DNA of 64,000 bases from Vanessa cardui (GCF_905220365.1 NC_061131.1:5332001-5396000); one strand, 5' to 3'; positions 1 through 11,900 are shown, numbered from the stretch's first letter. Notes: generated from the letters alone by a model not told the origin. Program-made: numbers and translations.

Positions 1-110
1 TTATAAGAATTCAACAAATTACATAAAATGAATGAAAATATATATAAATAATTAATGAAAAACCGGATATATAAATAAACATTTATAGTTACAATAAATG
101 ACAATCAGTA

Positions 111-158
111 CAATACATATACATGCATAGGCAATTACAATACATATACATGCATAGG
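111..158. repeat. Two-copy 27-bp tandem repeat
   Basis: A 21-base string beginning CAATACATATACATGCATAG is present identically at 111-131 and 138-158, so the period is 27 bases. The flanking bases 'tta'/'gta' are also similar. It is a short local duplication in AT-rich DNA. The rest of 1-468 is AT-rich sequence in which I see no gene. Confidence 0.85.
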
Positions 159-468
159 TAAGACAGTTTAATCCGAAAAATGCCGAACATGAGTTACCGA
201 ATTTATAAATATAAATTCACACAGTAGAACTCACTAGTTCTTGTAGGGCTTTGAATCTGAACTCATCGTAAAGTAAATTTCTATCATACACTATTTCGCT
301 ACTCGAAGAAATATTAATATATTTTTTTAATTTACTTATTGTATTGTGACAGAATATATATACCACATGCAATTAATTAAATTAGCCTTTCAATTATAAG
401 CCTAGCCATTTTAATTTGACATAGGCTTTTCTGAAAATAAAAATACTTATGTTGGTTAATTTATTTTA

Positions 469-675
469 GACAAGCTGTCGCCCGAGGCTTCGCTCACGTT
501 TTATGCGTTGAATATCAAGTATTAGGCAAAATAGTAGCATGTCCTGGCCTGAAGTTCAAGGTAGCTTTATTGCGAAAACCGTCAAATTCGGTTCATTAGT
601 TTGACAGTGAAAGAGCGACAGACATACAGATAGACAAAGTTACTTTCATATTTATACTATTAGGTTAGATTATGT
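469..675 (-). mobile_element. Helitron-like element fragment
   Basis: Reading the minus strand, the element ends in the string CGAAGCCTCGGGCGACAGCT, resembling the 3' ends of short lepidopteran Helitrons. The other end has the widespread motif AAATTCGGTTCATTAGTTTG followed by 'gacagacatacagatagacaaagttac'-like sequence, common in dispersed lepidopteran repeats. The terminal CTAG is not intact (CTTG). Assignment is by memory of the family; an unrelated repeat with a similar tail is possible. Confidence 0.45.
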
Positions 676-1332
676 CTATTTTTAGAAGATTTATAAGTAA
701 ACGACCCTATTTTATAAACGGAAGATGAATGAAGCTGGTTGAACGGCACCATTAAGGAAAATGGCTAGGGTCTTAACTGTACGGCTAATTGAGTTAGCTA
801 CCTGCGACGTATTATGCATTATGTAATTTCAAATATAAGGTTTCTTGATAAAGCGACATCTATTGGATCGATTGTGAATTAAAACGAACAAACCTATAAA
901 TACTTTTTTGAATGCTACAAATAATTTATTAATGCCTCCATTCACGTTAACACGCAACAGACAGCGGCGTAAACAAAACAATATCATATAGAATGTGTAT
1001 TTACGGACACGCATGTTTACAAACAACATTTTAAATGTCAAATAAAAAACCGTAACTATAAAAAAATAATGATAATTATTTACAATTAATAATAATTACA
1101 TAATATTCAATGTATCATGGAAAGGTTCCTTTGTTTGTTTGTGTTTACTTAATTAAAAAATTATAAATCTGTTTGAATGAGAACAAAAATTGTATTCCAA
1201 TAATTTATAACGAGATAATCATCTGAGGCTTCCATCTTATACTTTCCAATGTTAAGAACTAATTTGGTATCTCGCCGGTCAAATACTGAAAGCTGATTTA
1301 TAGTGAAAAACCGGTAATTCGAATTGTATTCA
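676..1332. other. AT-rich unique sequence, no gene seen
   Basis: Mostly AT-rich. The 70-codon minus-strand ORF at 829-1041 has low-complexity composition, no recognisable domain and no conserved context, so I do not call it a gene. Confidence 0.6.
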
Positions 1333-1346
1333 TGTATCTTAGAATG

Positions 1347-1641
1347 AGCTGAGATGGCCCAGTGGTTAGAACTCGTGCATCTTAACCGATGATTGCGGGT
1401 TCAAACCCAGGCGAGCACCGCTGATTCATGTGCTTAATTTGTCTTTATAATTCATCTGGTGCTCAGCGGTGAAGGAAAACATCGTGAGGAAACCTGCATG
1501 TGACAAATTTCATAGAAATTCTGCCACATGTGTATTCCACCAACCCGCATTGGAACAGCGTGGTGGAGGAATATGTTCCAAACCTTCTCCTCAAAGGGAG
1601 AGGAGGCTTTCGCCCAGCAGTGGGAATTTACAGGCTGTTGT
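1347..1641 (+). mobile_element. tRNA-derived SINE (Metulj-like), full length
   Basis: The 5' part carries RNA polymerase III promoter boxes: an A-box-like TGGCCCAGTGGTTAGAAC and a B box GGGTTCAAACCC. Downstream is the unique body (GTGAAGGAAAACATCGTGAG; ATTCTGCCACATGTG; ATTGGAACAGCGTGGTGG) and a 3' end GGCTGTTGTTGT. It is flanked by a 14-bp duplication with one mismatch (1333-1346 and 1642-1655), as expected for target-primed insertion. A 60-codon ORF inside is only read-through of the SINE. The family is dispersed through the window; the name Metulj-like is from memory. Confidence 0.93.
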
Positions 1642-1992
1642 TGTACCTTAGAATGTCTTAAGTAACAATTGTTAAATTAAAAACATCTTTCGGAATAACA
1701 ATAATAATCACGATTGTTTTCTGCGATGATTTTCGAATTTGTTATTACAGTATAGCTAAATAAATGTGTGAGAGTAATCTTGATCATCATATTGATTACT
1801 TGATTATTTTGATGATTCTACCCAGAGCCTACCTTCTGTTTCAAAGAAGAGCAAACGAACTTCAGCACATATTATTGTGCAAAAGTGCATGCGTAACCAT
1901 TACTTCACTCTTTCTTCCTTTATTCTCACAATCGACATGACTGGATAGAGTTTAGATTCAGGACGAGAATGTCGTTATTCCAAATTTACTCG

Positions 1993-2275
1993 GTGGTAGG
2001 GCTTTGTGCAAGCCCGTCTGGGTAGGTACCACCCACTCACCAGTTATACTACCGCCAAATAACAGTACTCAGTACTGTTGTGTTCCGCTTTGAAGGGTGA
2101 GTGAGCCAGTGTAACTACAGGCACAAGGGACATAAAATCTTAGTTCCCATGGTTGGTGGCACATTGACGCTGTAAGGAATAGTTAATATTTCTTACAGCA
2201 TCATTGTCAATGGGTGATGGTGACCACTTACTATCAGGTTTCCCATATGCTTGTCCGCCAACCTATACCATAAAT
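1993..2275 (+). repeat. LepR dispersed repeat, near full length
   Basis: LepR is my label for a very common lepidopteran repeat of about 280 bp. In this orientation it begins GGTAGGGCTTTGTGCAAGCC, passes through ACCACCCACTCACCAG, GTTGTGTTCC and AACTACAGGCACAAGGGACA, then a central hairpin around a GTAAGGAATA motif, and ends GCTTGTCCGCCAACCTATAC. It has no terminal inverted repeats, no coding capacity and no clear pol III boxes that I can see. The class is undetermined (SINE-like or non-autonomous element). Copies occur in both orientations across the window. Confidence 0.85.
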
Positions 2276-2785
2276 AAAAATAAAAACATTAAGAATCTTA
2301 ATCAGCATTTATAAATTTACCGACTGAGACTAAACTCTGTCCAAAAATCACAATATCTAAATTTATTATTATGTTACACATATAAAAATTAAATCAATAA
2401 AAACCGATAATCCAATAATACCTTGTTAATCCCACTACGTGTAGATCCGTATAATATATTCTCAGTCTCACATAATCCGTTCTATTCAATAACCAAAAGA
2501 CCATTTACATAAGTGCCGATGCAGTATTTCATTCACCCCATACACGCAAATCGGAGTCAAAGTTCTCATTTACCTTTGCCTTTGCCTTTATAAGTCAACA
2601 CTCTAGATATGGACAAACTTCAAGTCTGTATAGATACGAAATTCTAAATACACACTGTGTTTAGAATTTTGCTTGCAAAGGCAAATATAAACTCAAGTAT
2701 CGAGATGAAAGCATCTATTTTTTTTGGCAAATATTTTTGATGTGTAATTCGGGATATTTATTGAAACATTTTCTATTGATAGTTG
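2276..2785. other. AT-rich unique sequence, no gene seen
   Basis: AT-rich DNA with no recognised repeat. It contains a short imperfect doublet 'cctttgcctttgccttt' near 2573-2590 and the related string 'caaaggcaaat' near 2677. Nothing supports an exon. Confidence 0.55.
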
Positions 2786-2925
2786 GCGGTCAGATGGTAT
2801 ATCAATCTATTGTGTCTATATGGTAAGTGGTCACCACCATCTCACCATCTCACTGAGACCATTTTGCTAGTACCAACACTGGCTCAATCGCTGGCTATTG
2901 CTGCTTGGCGGTAAAATATGTATGT
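2786..2925 (-). repeat. LepR fragment, degenerate
   Basis: In minus orientation it retains TGGTAAGTGGTCACCACCAT, ACACTGGCTCA and GCTTGGCGGTAAAATAT, in the order seen in better LepR copies, with the central part lost. No coding content. Confidence 0.65.
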
Positions 2926-2994
2926 TATGATTAGTATTATAGTACATATTATAGTATTATATATATATAGGCGAACTATTAAATATAAATCATG

Positions 2995-3030
2995 AAGTTG
3001 TTGCCCACGGTTTCGCTTGCGTCTAATTAA
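2995..3030 (-). mobile_element. Helitron-like 3' end remnant
   Basis: The string GTTGCCCACGGTTTCGCTTG, read on the minus strand, matches the CGAAACCGTGGGCAAC end common to short lepidopteran Helitrons. The rest of the element is not recognisable. A (CCA)n microsatellite follows at about 3076-3096. Confidence 0.35.
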
Positions 3031-3459
3031 TAATAATAATAAAATTATTCAGTCAATCATTAAAACATAATTTGTCCACCACCACCACCACACCACATAA
3101 GGCTGAAAGGGCGTTAATTGACACTGCAAGAAATAAAGAGATTACAAACAAAAACGAATGTGTCTTACATATTACCAAGCTAACTGTTCGATAGGTTCTA
3201 AGATTTAGTATAAAATATGATGCTTTATGTTAGCCGATCATAAATCACCAATGAATACATATACAATTTTTACAAGACTACATACTATGTTACCGCTGTA
3301 GGTGTGATCACGTACAGCGCAGTTATTATTACCTAAATATACAAAACGCGTTAATTTTTACCGTTTTCTTACCGAGTGACGTCAAACTTAGATTGCGCTT
3401 CTTACACAAATACAAAACAGTTTTATCCGAATGAATAATTGTCCTTCGATCAAATTATA

Positions 3460-3672
3460 CTAGCGACCCGCCCCGGCTTCACATGTGTGTAATACTGATA
3501 CTAAATATACTATAATATTTCTAAACTTCTAAAATTATCAGTGTTTCTCTATATTGACCATGTATTATATACAAAAACCAACCAACCAAAATCCGTTGCG
3601 TAGTCTTAGAGATTTAAGCATACAAAGGGACAGAGTAAGCTACTTTGTTTTATACTATGTAGTGATAATGAT
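3460..3672 (-). mobile_element. Short Helitron-like element (GTCGC family)
   Basis: On the plus strand it starts CTAGCGACCCGCCCCGGCTT just after an A, so on the minus strand it ends ...GGGTCGCTAG followed by T, as for Helitrons inserted between A and T. The body has AAACTTCTAAAATTATCAGT, ATCCGTTGCGTAGTC and AGCTACTTTGTTTTATACTA. The minus-strand 5' end (ATTATCACTACATAGTAT) is consistent with a 5'-TC terminus, though the exact boundary is uncertain. No transposase is encoded; it would be mobilised in trans. Confidence 0.65.
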
Positions 3673-4438
3673 TTTATAAGAATAAGATCTCTTACTAAGA
3701 AACTACTAAACATTTAAACAATTATTATTCTAAAATATAGTTATACATAATGATTTTAGCACTACGATTTTTATACGTAATGATTTTATTTCCATTACCT
3801 TTTGATTCTTATTCTGATGGGAAATTCACATAGAAATGATAATAATGACGAAAATGTTAATTAAATCAAGTGAAATTATACCCCATTCTAATTATATTAT
3901 ATTAATTTTAGTAAGTCTTCAAGTATAATGTACGCTTAATGTCGTGCAAGGACTTACCCTTCAGTAACCCTCGACCTGGATAGTATGTTCATTACAGTTG
4001 AATAAATTAAATATAATAAAAATTATATCATTAATTATTTATATCTTCTCAAATCACTGTTGTGTGTTTTCCATGTCTAAATCTAAATTAAACATAAATT
4101 GCATCAAATAATATCTTGTTAAATAATATTTCATAAAATAAATGTTTCTTTCTGTTCAGTTTCGTTATTTTTTTATAAAAACTATATCTTACATGACATA
4201 TTGTAAAGGCTAATGACCTTTTTCATAAAACGATCTTAAAAGTAATATAATTTATTTTAAAATTAAAAGGAAGCAACAGAAAATTTCGCGTAACTATATT
4301 TAAATAAAATGATGTGTATTATATACAATATAAATATAAGATTATTTTTTAAATTATGAAACAATAATAATTTATTGATTGTTATAAATGTATTTAATTT
4401 CTGAAACATAACATAATTATCGATTTTGTTTTACGTCA
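3673..4438. other. AT-rich unique sequence, no gene seen
   Basis: Long poly-A/T-rich stretch with no open frame of note and no recognised repeat. Confidence 0.6.
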
Positions 4439-4439
4439 G

Positions 4440-4562
4440 TAACCAGGGTTCAGCAAAGCTGGGCGCGGTCGTGCACCAAGGTCTGCGACCCTTCGCTCCC
4501 GATCCAGGTTATCAACTCCCTGTCTGCACCCCTTCGAAACGCTGCAGGGATTTCTAAAACAT
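4440..4562. promoter_or_regulatory. GC-rich island, candidate regulatory element
   Basis: A sharply bounded GC-rich block inside strongly AT-rich DNA (CAGCAAAGCTGGGCGCGGTC; CTGCGACCCTTCGCTCCCGA). Short frames cross it but none is recognisable as an exon. I infer possible regulatory function from composition alone; a decayed repeat or exon fragment is also possible. Confidence 0.25.
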
Positions 4563-4824
4563 AATATAGAACCACTGAAGTGCGTTGACTTCATTCAGTT
4601 GTATGATATCGCTGTTTGTCGGTTAATGCACTTCGTTTATAAACGTACTGCGCAGGATAATTTACATGTATGACACCAACAAATAATATAACTTAGTCTG
4701 AGTTATTATTAATATTGGATTTATAAAAGCGGCCAAGAACGATGGAAAATTTGATTTTGCTTTGTTAATTGGGAAAATATTTCGAGGGCAACTTGCATGT
4801 TTCGAATGAAACTGTCGATACATA

Positions 4825-5070
4825 GTAGTAGGGCTTTGTGCAAATCTAGATGACCACACGGCTTTTTTTTCATTTCGGTTTTAAGGGTGAGCGCGCCATT
4901 GTAATTTCAGCAGAACTCACAGTGCACATCATATATTTGTGTTCCTTACTGTGATGGAACATTTTCAATTGGTGGTAATCGCTAATACTTCTTACCATGT
5001 CATCTATAGGTGGTGGTGACCACATACCATCAGATGATGCATTTGCCATTGTCTTTACCGATATATTTTA
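4825..5070 (+). repeat. LepR copy, degenerate
   Basis: Begins GTAGGGCTTTGTGCAAATCT and retains TTTTAAGGGTGAGCGCGCCA, GTGGTGACCACATACCATCA and a decayed end. The central hairpin region is diverged. Confidence 0.7.
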
Positions 5071-5418
5071 TTTTTAATATATGACTTATTCGTCGTGACC
5101 GAGCGCAAACCATTTAAGTAAGAGCCACGAAATTTCGTGAGCAGAATTGTTTTATTGTGTAGATACCCACTAATGAAGCAATTTTGGGAATTTACCCCCA
5201 AGAGAGTAAAATAAGGGCTGTAAATTAGGAATATGAAACTTAATTTTGGGATATTCATTAAAATGAATAGGTATTTAAGAGTTTCTGGATATTCTACCAC
5301 TCAGGGGGTGAAAAACACACAAATGTGGTGATACAGGGGTCTTAAATTAAATTTTAATTTAATCTGTAAATATTATTTTCAATTTGCCCACGAGCAAAGG
5401 AATGGGCAAGAGCTAGTG
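5071..5418 (+). mobile_element. Possible Helitron-like element
   Basis: The right end reads GCCCACGAGCAAAGGAATGG then GCAAGAGCTAG followed by T, a Helitron-type CTAG|T terminus. Inside are 'ACCCCCAAGAGAGTAAAATAAG' and 'CTCAGGGGGTGAAAAACAC'-type segments, resembling dispersed lepidopteran repeats with 'acccctaagggggtgaaa' cores. The 5' end is not located. The 81-codon minus ORF here is incidental. Confidence 0.35.
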
Positions 5419-5419
5419 A

Positions 5420-6570
5420 CAAACAAAAAAGAAATCCTAAACTTAAATGTTCACATACACAGCCCAGACATTTATAGACTGTAACTTTTATAATAAAGAT
5501 ATCTCTCTAACGCAGTTGACCCTAGACCTAAACTGTTTATATAACTTACTGTCTTTTATTGATATAATTTGTACCTACTAAGTACATTAGTTACAATATA
5601 TGTATTTTGTTTGATTAGTAAACTACCAGCGTTATTATACGAACAAAAAAAGATGAAATCTGTTACACCGTCTGTAATGTATGGCTTCCAATACCACTAC
5701 TTTTATTTTGCTTCATATATCTATTAAGTCAATTTTCAAAAAGACTTAACAACCACGGCTTTTAGAAGTTCGGAAATTTTGTAACTTCTATTCCTTATGA
5801 AAATTCAATTGATAGGTACTGTTTGTTCATTGAATGGGTTACGTTGATTATATCTGGACAATAGGATTTAATGACTTGAGGGTTTCTTCACAGTTTTGGA
5901 GAGCATCAAAGAATGCACATATTTGTTATGCAAAGAAGCTAAAGTATTAAGATATTTATTTTTATAGCTATTAATCACTGATAATGCGACGTATCGGCAT
6001 ATTTTAATAGAAAGATATTGAATAATAAAATCGATGTCTCCCTAAGATATACTCATTTATATTATTAATACATATTTAGTGCATGTCCAGATTGGTCTTG
6101 GCATAAAGTTGACTGCTATGATATGAGAATAACACACTAAGACTTTAAATCACCTATTAATTAATTATTATGATTATAATAAACACTATTAGCTACTGCC
6201 AAAATATTGCCTATATTATTATATTATCAAAAATGAATTAATAAGAAATGAAGAAAATAAAAATTAATAATTTGAACCCGCATCTAAAATCGAACGGTAT
6301 TAAAATTTTCCATACATTCATAACCAATTTTATTAAGAATTTTTCGTTTAGTTTTATTTTACTGACATTCAGTTGCGTTGCTATTTTTTGGATTGTTTCC
6401 AATCATAGAATTCATTTTTTATGCTATCAATTTGCTTTGTCCAATATGTTTTTTTTTTACATCGCTGTACATATTTTCCACTCTATGGTTGCAAGTTATA
6501 GTGACGATCGTCTGGTGCAAATGAATTTTCGTTGGTTCAGTTTGTACTGAGATTATATCGTATATTTACT
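5420..6570. other. AT-rich unique sequence, no gene seen
   Basis: AT-rich. The 100-codon plus-strand ORF at 6248-6550 (begins MKKIKINN, rich in F, I, N and S) has several hydrophobic runs, but these are what AT-rich sequence produces. No family match, codon signature or splice context supports it. Confidence 0.55.
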
Positions 6571-6790
6571 GTGGTAATTTATGTTTATAATTCATCTCGT
6601 GCTCTGTGGTGAAGGAAAATATCGCGAGGAAACTTGCATGTGCCTAATTTCATAGAAATTCTGCCACATGTGTTTCCCACCAACACGCATTGGAACAGCG
6701 TGGTGGAATATGTTCAAACCTTCTCCTCAAGGGAAGAGTAGGCCTTATCAAGCAGTGAGTAATTTACATGCTGTTATTGTTGTTGTATAT
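6571..6790 (+). mobile_element. Metulj-like SINE, 5'-truncated
   Basis: Starts in the middle of the SINE (TTTATAATTCATCTCGTGCT), then GTGAAGGAAAATATCGCGAG, ATTCTGCCACATGTG, CATTGGAACAGCGTGGTGG and a CTGTTATTGTTGTTG tail. The tRNA-related head with the pol III boxes is missing. Confidence 0.88.
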
Positions 6791-7839
6791 CGTGTAATAT
6801 GTTAGAATATGGAAACCAGTTGTTGTTCACATTGATTTTATTAGGTGTAAAAAGTAGCCTATACTCATCTTTTTAGTTCAAGCTTGCTTCGCACCTATGA
6901 TATACGATTCAGTGTATTAGCTCTAAAAGAACAACAAACAAGAAGACTATGTATGTTTATACTTATATACCAAAAATCATATAAGTACCATAACTCATTT
7001 TCAAAGACAAAATTCATTTCTGAAACGTTTAAGATTCCTTACAATTCGATTGAAACCTCAACATTTTGTTAAGATCCACGCGATCAATTAGCTCAACTAG
7101 CTGCAATATCTTGTCATAGATTTACCTTCTCTATAGAGGTGGTCGCAGCCAAAGACACAGGTATCTCAGGTGGTACCTCTGAAAAACATGCTTGTTATTA
7201 ACTTTTTGGCTTCAGTGTCATTGCCTTGGAACGAGTTCTTTTTCTTATTACAAAGTATTTATTTTATTAATAACTTGAATTTATTATAAAAAATGTTGCT
7301 AACCAATATATAAATAGCTCTTTTAAAGTTGCATCACATTAACAATGTATTAATATGTATAAATAGTAATAATGCTAATTATTATAACATTAAAATAAAA
7401 AAATATATAATCAATATAAGAAAAGTCAATATAATCAATAAAATTACTATCTGATTTCAAAAAAGAAATACTGTTTAAAACTTTTTTATTAGTATTAAAC
7501 AATTATATTCTAGTAAAGAATATCATTGGTATTAAATATATAATTAATACAGAAAAAAAAAAACAATTTCATCCAGTTGAAGTTTTTGTCCATAGTCTAT
7601 GCGTTTCGTTTCTGATTGTGTTGAAACTTTGTAAAGCTGTTATTGGCAGTTGCGTGAAAGTTTCTAGGATACTATCATAAACGTACAATAGTTAATGCGC
7701 TAGTCTTACCGGTTAATTCTTTACAATAAAAAGAGGAATACTTGCAATGATTGTGAACGTTATATACATAAATCCTTTTTTTATTTTTATTGACCCATGT
7801 CACAAATATAACATCGTTAATTGTATTCTTATAAATGTA
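6791..7839. other. AT-rich unique sequence, no gene seen
   Basis: No recognised repeat. A slightly GC-richer patch at about 7120-7240 (GAGGTGGTCGCAGCCAAAGA) has no coding support. Confidence 0.5.
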
Positions 7840-8130
7840 CTAGCGACCAGCCCCGGCTTCACAAGGATGCAATGCTGATACTAATTAAATACTACAGAAA
7901 TTCTGAAATATGTTTAGTATTTTATTTATCATTTTTTTAAGTTATCATTCGTTTACGACATCGCAATAGAAACTTCTAAAATTATCAGTGTTTCTTACTA
8001 TATTGTCAATGTATTATAAACAAAAACCTTCCTCCCGAATCATCAAAATTCGTCTCATAATTTTAAAGATCTCGGTATACATGAGACAGACAGCAGTAAG
8101 TGACTTAGTTTTATACGATGTAATGATAAT
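7840..8130 (-). mobile_element. Short Helitron-like element (GTCGC family)
   Basis: Plus strand starts CTAGCGACCAGCCCCGGCTT after an A. It is longer than the 3.46 kb copy, retaining TTTACGACATCGCAATAGAA before CTTCTAAAATTATCAGTG. The minus-strand 5' part ends in 'tacgatgtaatgataatga'. The 66-codon ORF within is incidental. Confidence 0.65.
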
Positions 8131-9742
8131 GATATATGAATATTATATGACAATCGCTTACAAACATTTTACATTATTTAATATTTAAAAAAATAGAATT
8201 GACACAATCTAAGAATATAATTCAAAATACAATTATATTCATAACATTGTATGAAAGTACGGTTTAATTTATTCGTAGTTTTTAATCAACACACGTATAC
8301 CCTGTCAGATAAATTATACGAAGCGACAACGAGATATTTTATTGTGGTTTTTGAACTAAATGAAACGATATTCGTTCTGTGGTTTCGCTTGCATTTTAAA
8401 GAATATATACTATAATTTGTTTTAAATTTACGTAAATACTTTCGACGCTTAATATATGTAAAATATTATATAATAAATAAAAGTAATATTCTTTAAATTA
8501 CTACGCATAGCTAATTCAAAGCATGGGTGCACGGCGCCTGTTTTGCTGACGGTACAATGCCAGAAACAAGAAAACCACCCAACATGTGTCATGTACTATC
8601 ATGTACTGTCATGTTCATGTAACTTCCTCAAAAAAATATGAAAACATAAAATTAAAGACCAAATTTGACGGTTTAATAAATTTTCTATAAAATAAACTGT
8701 CCCTATTAAAACTAGTATGTTCTGACATTTTAAATTACAAAAGACTATATTTTAATACAAAGTAATACTGCCTTAACTAAACAAATTTAAATTAAAAAAA
8801 ATACAGTCGTATCCAATTACGAAACAGACACAAAACGACGCCCAATCAAAATCAGACAAAAAAAATAGCTAGTTAGCCACGATAAAAAACAATCTTAAGT
8901 TAATTATTCATAAATAGTGTATTTAAATTGTATGTGCCGTCCTCTGTAATATAATTGCTAGGATAATCATTATAAATAAAAGTAACAAGTTTTTTCATTT
9001 CGCTGTGCGATCATGTATGATAAAATTACCACTTTGCATGTCAGATGGCAGTAAATGCGTGACAATCCATCGTCTATTATGCGATAAAAAGCTGTAATAA
9101 GTTCTAGTCGCTTCTAGTCTACGTATCGAAATTGTAGGTGTATTGTTACTTATCATTTAACTTTTTTTTAAATATACGGATCGATGTTTTGTATTTTTAT
9201 TTTTGTATACTCAATGTTATTAAAAGTAGACTTCAATGTTTATGTAACTGAACCTCAAATAGAAGGACAACATTTTCATGAAAGTGTTCTTTTATTACTC
9301 ATATTTTATGACTAATTTTGTAAATTTTATACTGTACCAGTTGTCATCGTATTTATTTTTGTATTGTTGTCCGTTATTAATCTCATTCATCTGAATGTGA
9401 TTAAACTTTTATTAGTTTTGATGATGCATAACTCATAAAAGTTTAATAATTAATTTTAATTTTTTACTTTTAATATTTTATATTTATTTTAATATATTTT
9501 TCTTTATATCATGTTTGTCCTAAAATATAAATCGGAAAAGTTGTATTTTACTCATATAAATGACATTTTGGTTTATTATATTTATAAAAAAAATGACAAC
9601 TGATCTTCAATACCTACCTAATATCCAATGAACGAATGAGGCATAGTACGAATGAAACCAACACATAACTTAAATCTAGTTTCTTTAGCTAAGCTATTGT
9701 GTGAGAAAAAACTCGAAAATAAACGTAGAAGTTCACATCACA
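8131..9742. other. AT-rich unique sequence, no gene seen
   Basis: Long AT-rich stretch. A small GC-richer spot at 8520-8580 (GGGTGCACGGCGCCTGTTTT) and a local 'tcatgtactatcatgtactgtcatgttcatgt' tandem near 8589-8620 are the only visible structures. No gene is supported. Confidence 0.55.
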
Positions 9743-9842
9743 TCAACAGCCTGTAAATTTCTAACTGCTGGTCTAAAGCCTCCGCTCCCTTTGAGAAAGA
9801 TTGGAGCATATTCCAACACGCTGCTCCAATGTGGGTTGCTGG
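9743..9842 (-). mobile_element. Metulj-like SINE 3' fragment
   Basis: Reverse complement of the SINE 3' end: CAACAGCCTGTAAATTTCTA, then CTGCTGGTCTAAAGCCTCC and ACACGCTGCTCCAATG. The 5' two-thirds are absent. Confidence 0.8.
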
Positions 9843-10440
9843 ATAAAATATAAATCGTATAAAACCGTGATATCTTAGAAACCATGGGCAACTTCATCTA
9901 TAATAAAAGATGCTGATGACATTTTTAGTCAAATTGTGTCAAGCAATTGATTCAATATTGTTTTGCGTAAAATAATTGTCGATTACCTTTCACTACATTT
10001 CTACATTAGAGGTAAGTTTTGCTTGTCAATTTGTTCTTTTGTTTTGTGTTCTTTTGTCCGGTTTTGTCAAAAATAAATTTGTTTATAAAATCAATTCAAA
10101 TAAAAATAATTTATAATTTTTTTTTTAAATAAACTTATATAGTTTCAATGTTTTATTGATAATTTTTGTAATTAAGAACTGAGTCAATTTAAAAAAATAA
10201 TAAACAAGATATTGTGTATACATATGTTATAAAATACCTGTGTACATATATTGATAAACGTCTAACATATTATGTTTTAAGAATGCTACATATTTAAATA
10301 GAAAAACAATTTTATCACAATCTACATCTATAATAAAAGAAATCATAATTCTTGATACCGTAGCATATATCTTGACATTTTACAATCTTTTCAACGTTAT
10401 CTTTTTAGTTCATCGCCAAAACCTAAGTTTATAGCTGAAA
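9843..10440. other. AT-rich sequence with a Helitron-like 5' trace
   Basis: AT-rich. TCTACATCTATAATAAAAG at 10321 resembles the TCTACATATAATAAA start of the lepidopteran Helitron family seen at 13.06 and 28.36 kb, but no further body follows. No gene is seen. Confidence 0.35.
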
Positions 10441-10572
10441 TAAACGGTGTGACACACGCCCGCATTTTTCACGAGACCTGAAACATGCCGGGTCTGAGTG
10501 CACACGCGATGACAGGGCCGTTGCGTGCCCGGACCCTGCGTGACTCAGAATGCACTTACTGCATATACGAGT
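10441..10572. promoter_or_regulatory. GC-rich island with AP-1-like site
   Basis: A discrete GC-rich block (ACACACGCCCGCATTTTTCA; GGCCGTTGCGTGCCCGGACC) in AT-rich DNA. It contains TGCGTGACTCAG, which holds the heptamer TGACTCA bound by AP-1/CNC bZIP factors. Regulatory function is inferred from composition and one short motif only. Confidence 0.3.
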
Positions 10573-11584
10573 ACAACTCCAATGCTTTTATTGAAAAAAC
10601 CTTCGCTGATACCATAATTTTAACCATCTATATACAACTATGATGTTCGAGTGAATAGAATAATTTTATTTATAAAAGTCTTTGCTCGATTTCTTACTAT
10701 TTGTAGTCAATATCTTTAAAACCATAATTTCTTCACATTTTTTTTTTAAATTAGACTTTTGATGAAGTAGACTTACAAGTGTTTCTAAAAGTCACCTTGA
10801 ACGCATATTCGCTTTCATTTTATTTTGAAAGCATTTTCATATTAGATAGTAAATCTGTGTGTCTGTCTACATGTCAAATTTTAATTACAATAAGCGTTAA
10901 ATCCATAAACTATTTCTAATAAAACAATAAAATGCTACTGAAAAAAAAACACAAGAAATAAAAAAAATGTTAGCTTAAACACATTTGAATTAGAACGATG
11001 ATTTTACGTTTCATGTCGTATAAAAAACCATTCAAAATGAAATTATTATATTCTGAAACAGTGCCCAAATCATGGTTTGAAGCAAAGGTGGCTGCACGCT
11101 ATGATTGCAGTATTGCATGGCGCAGCTCGACGCCCACATCGCCTGACGATTGTACTAACTTAAAGTACTTTAACTTATAAACTATAAAGATTTTTAGAGA
11201 CATTATTTTATTACGAGAAATTGATAAAGTATTATTGTATTAAACACAACGTTTCATCGAAAATAAACATTACAATTTATATGAAGACATTCAATCTAAT
11301 TATAATTTAACCTAAATTATAACAATATAAATACAAATGTTTTACAAACAAAGAATGTTTTAAAAACAAAGAAGAAACTCAATTTTATATTAATAAAATA
11401 ACATCGAAAATTTTTGTACACTTTATTATCTTTATTAGATACATAGATGAATCTTTATGTGTGTAAGTAAACAAGACTCCTAATCACAGGCAGGCTGCTG
11501 TTGTTATTGTGTATATACATATGTTGGTTGATTGGATGGTTTAAATAGGACCCACTAGGTGACACTTGTGAAATAAAATCTTGT
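10573..11584. other. AT-rich unique sequence, no gene seen
   Basis: AT-rich. The ORF at 10998-11180 ends in a GC-richer tail (GCGCAGCTCGACGCCCACAT) but has no recognisable domain and lies alone. Confidence 0.5.
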
Positions 11585-11900
11585 TTATTGAAATAAAACT
11601 AGTTTCAACGGATTTAAATCGCGTATATTAATTATTTTTTATCATCCGACGTTTCGAGCACATTACGGCGTTCGTGGTCACGGGTAGACTGAGGTGACAT
11701 TTGTTTATATGAAGTACAAAAGAAATATTATTTCTATCGTTGGCGATCGTTGGCGGTAGTTGTAATATTCGCGAAAATCTGAGACAAAATCTTGTTTAAC
11801 CAGGATGCAGTCGGTGTGGACAGGTAGCTTATAATGAAATTACAAATAGGGAGACTTCGGTATAAATTAAAAATGCTTTAACTTGTGAATTTTGTCCACA
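11585..11900 (-). mobile_element. Probable Penelope-like retroelement 3' fragment
   Basis: The minus strand contains GACCACGAACGCCGTAATGT followed by GCTCGAAACGTCGGATGA, a signature I associate with 3' ends of arthropod Penelope-like elements, then AT-rich sequence ending in TTTCAATAAACAAG. The reverse transcriptase and GIY-YIG domains are not recoverable. Assignment is from memory; another non-LTR element is possible. Confidence 0.45.

Noticed and set aside
1354..1425. Possible functional tRNA genes at the heads of the SINEs
   Set aside because: The A and B boxes are present, but the sequences lack a proper acceptor stem and cloverleaf and are joined to SINE bodies in every copy.
1469..1651. 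Recurring ORF peptides (KENIVRKPACDKFH... and HLVLGGEGKHREETCMC...) at 1.5, 20.5, 34.1, 51.3, 52.5, 53.2 and 56.0 kb that look like a small protein family
   Set aside because: Each copy lies exactly within a Metulj-like SINE; different frames give the different peptides. The similarity comes from the repeat, not from a protein.
2441..2460. GTAGATCCG near 2.45 kb, resembling miR-10
   Set aside because: Nine-base match only, no hairpin, and no nearby Hox-cluster features.
6248..6550. 100-codon ORF with hydrophobic segments, possible membrane protein
   Set aside because: Composition follows AT-rich DNA (F, I, N, K, S). There is no domain, no neighbours and no splice context.
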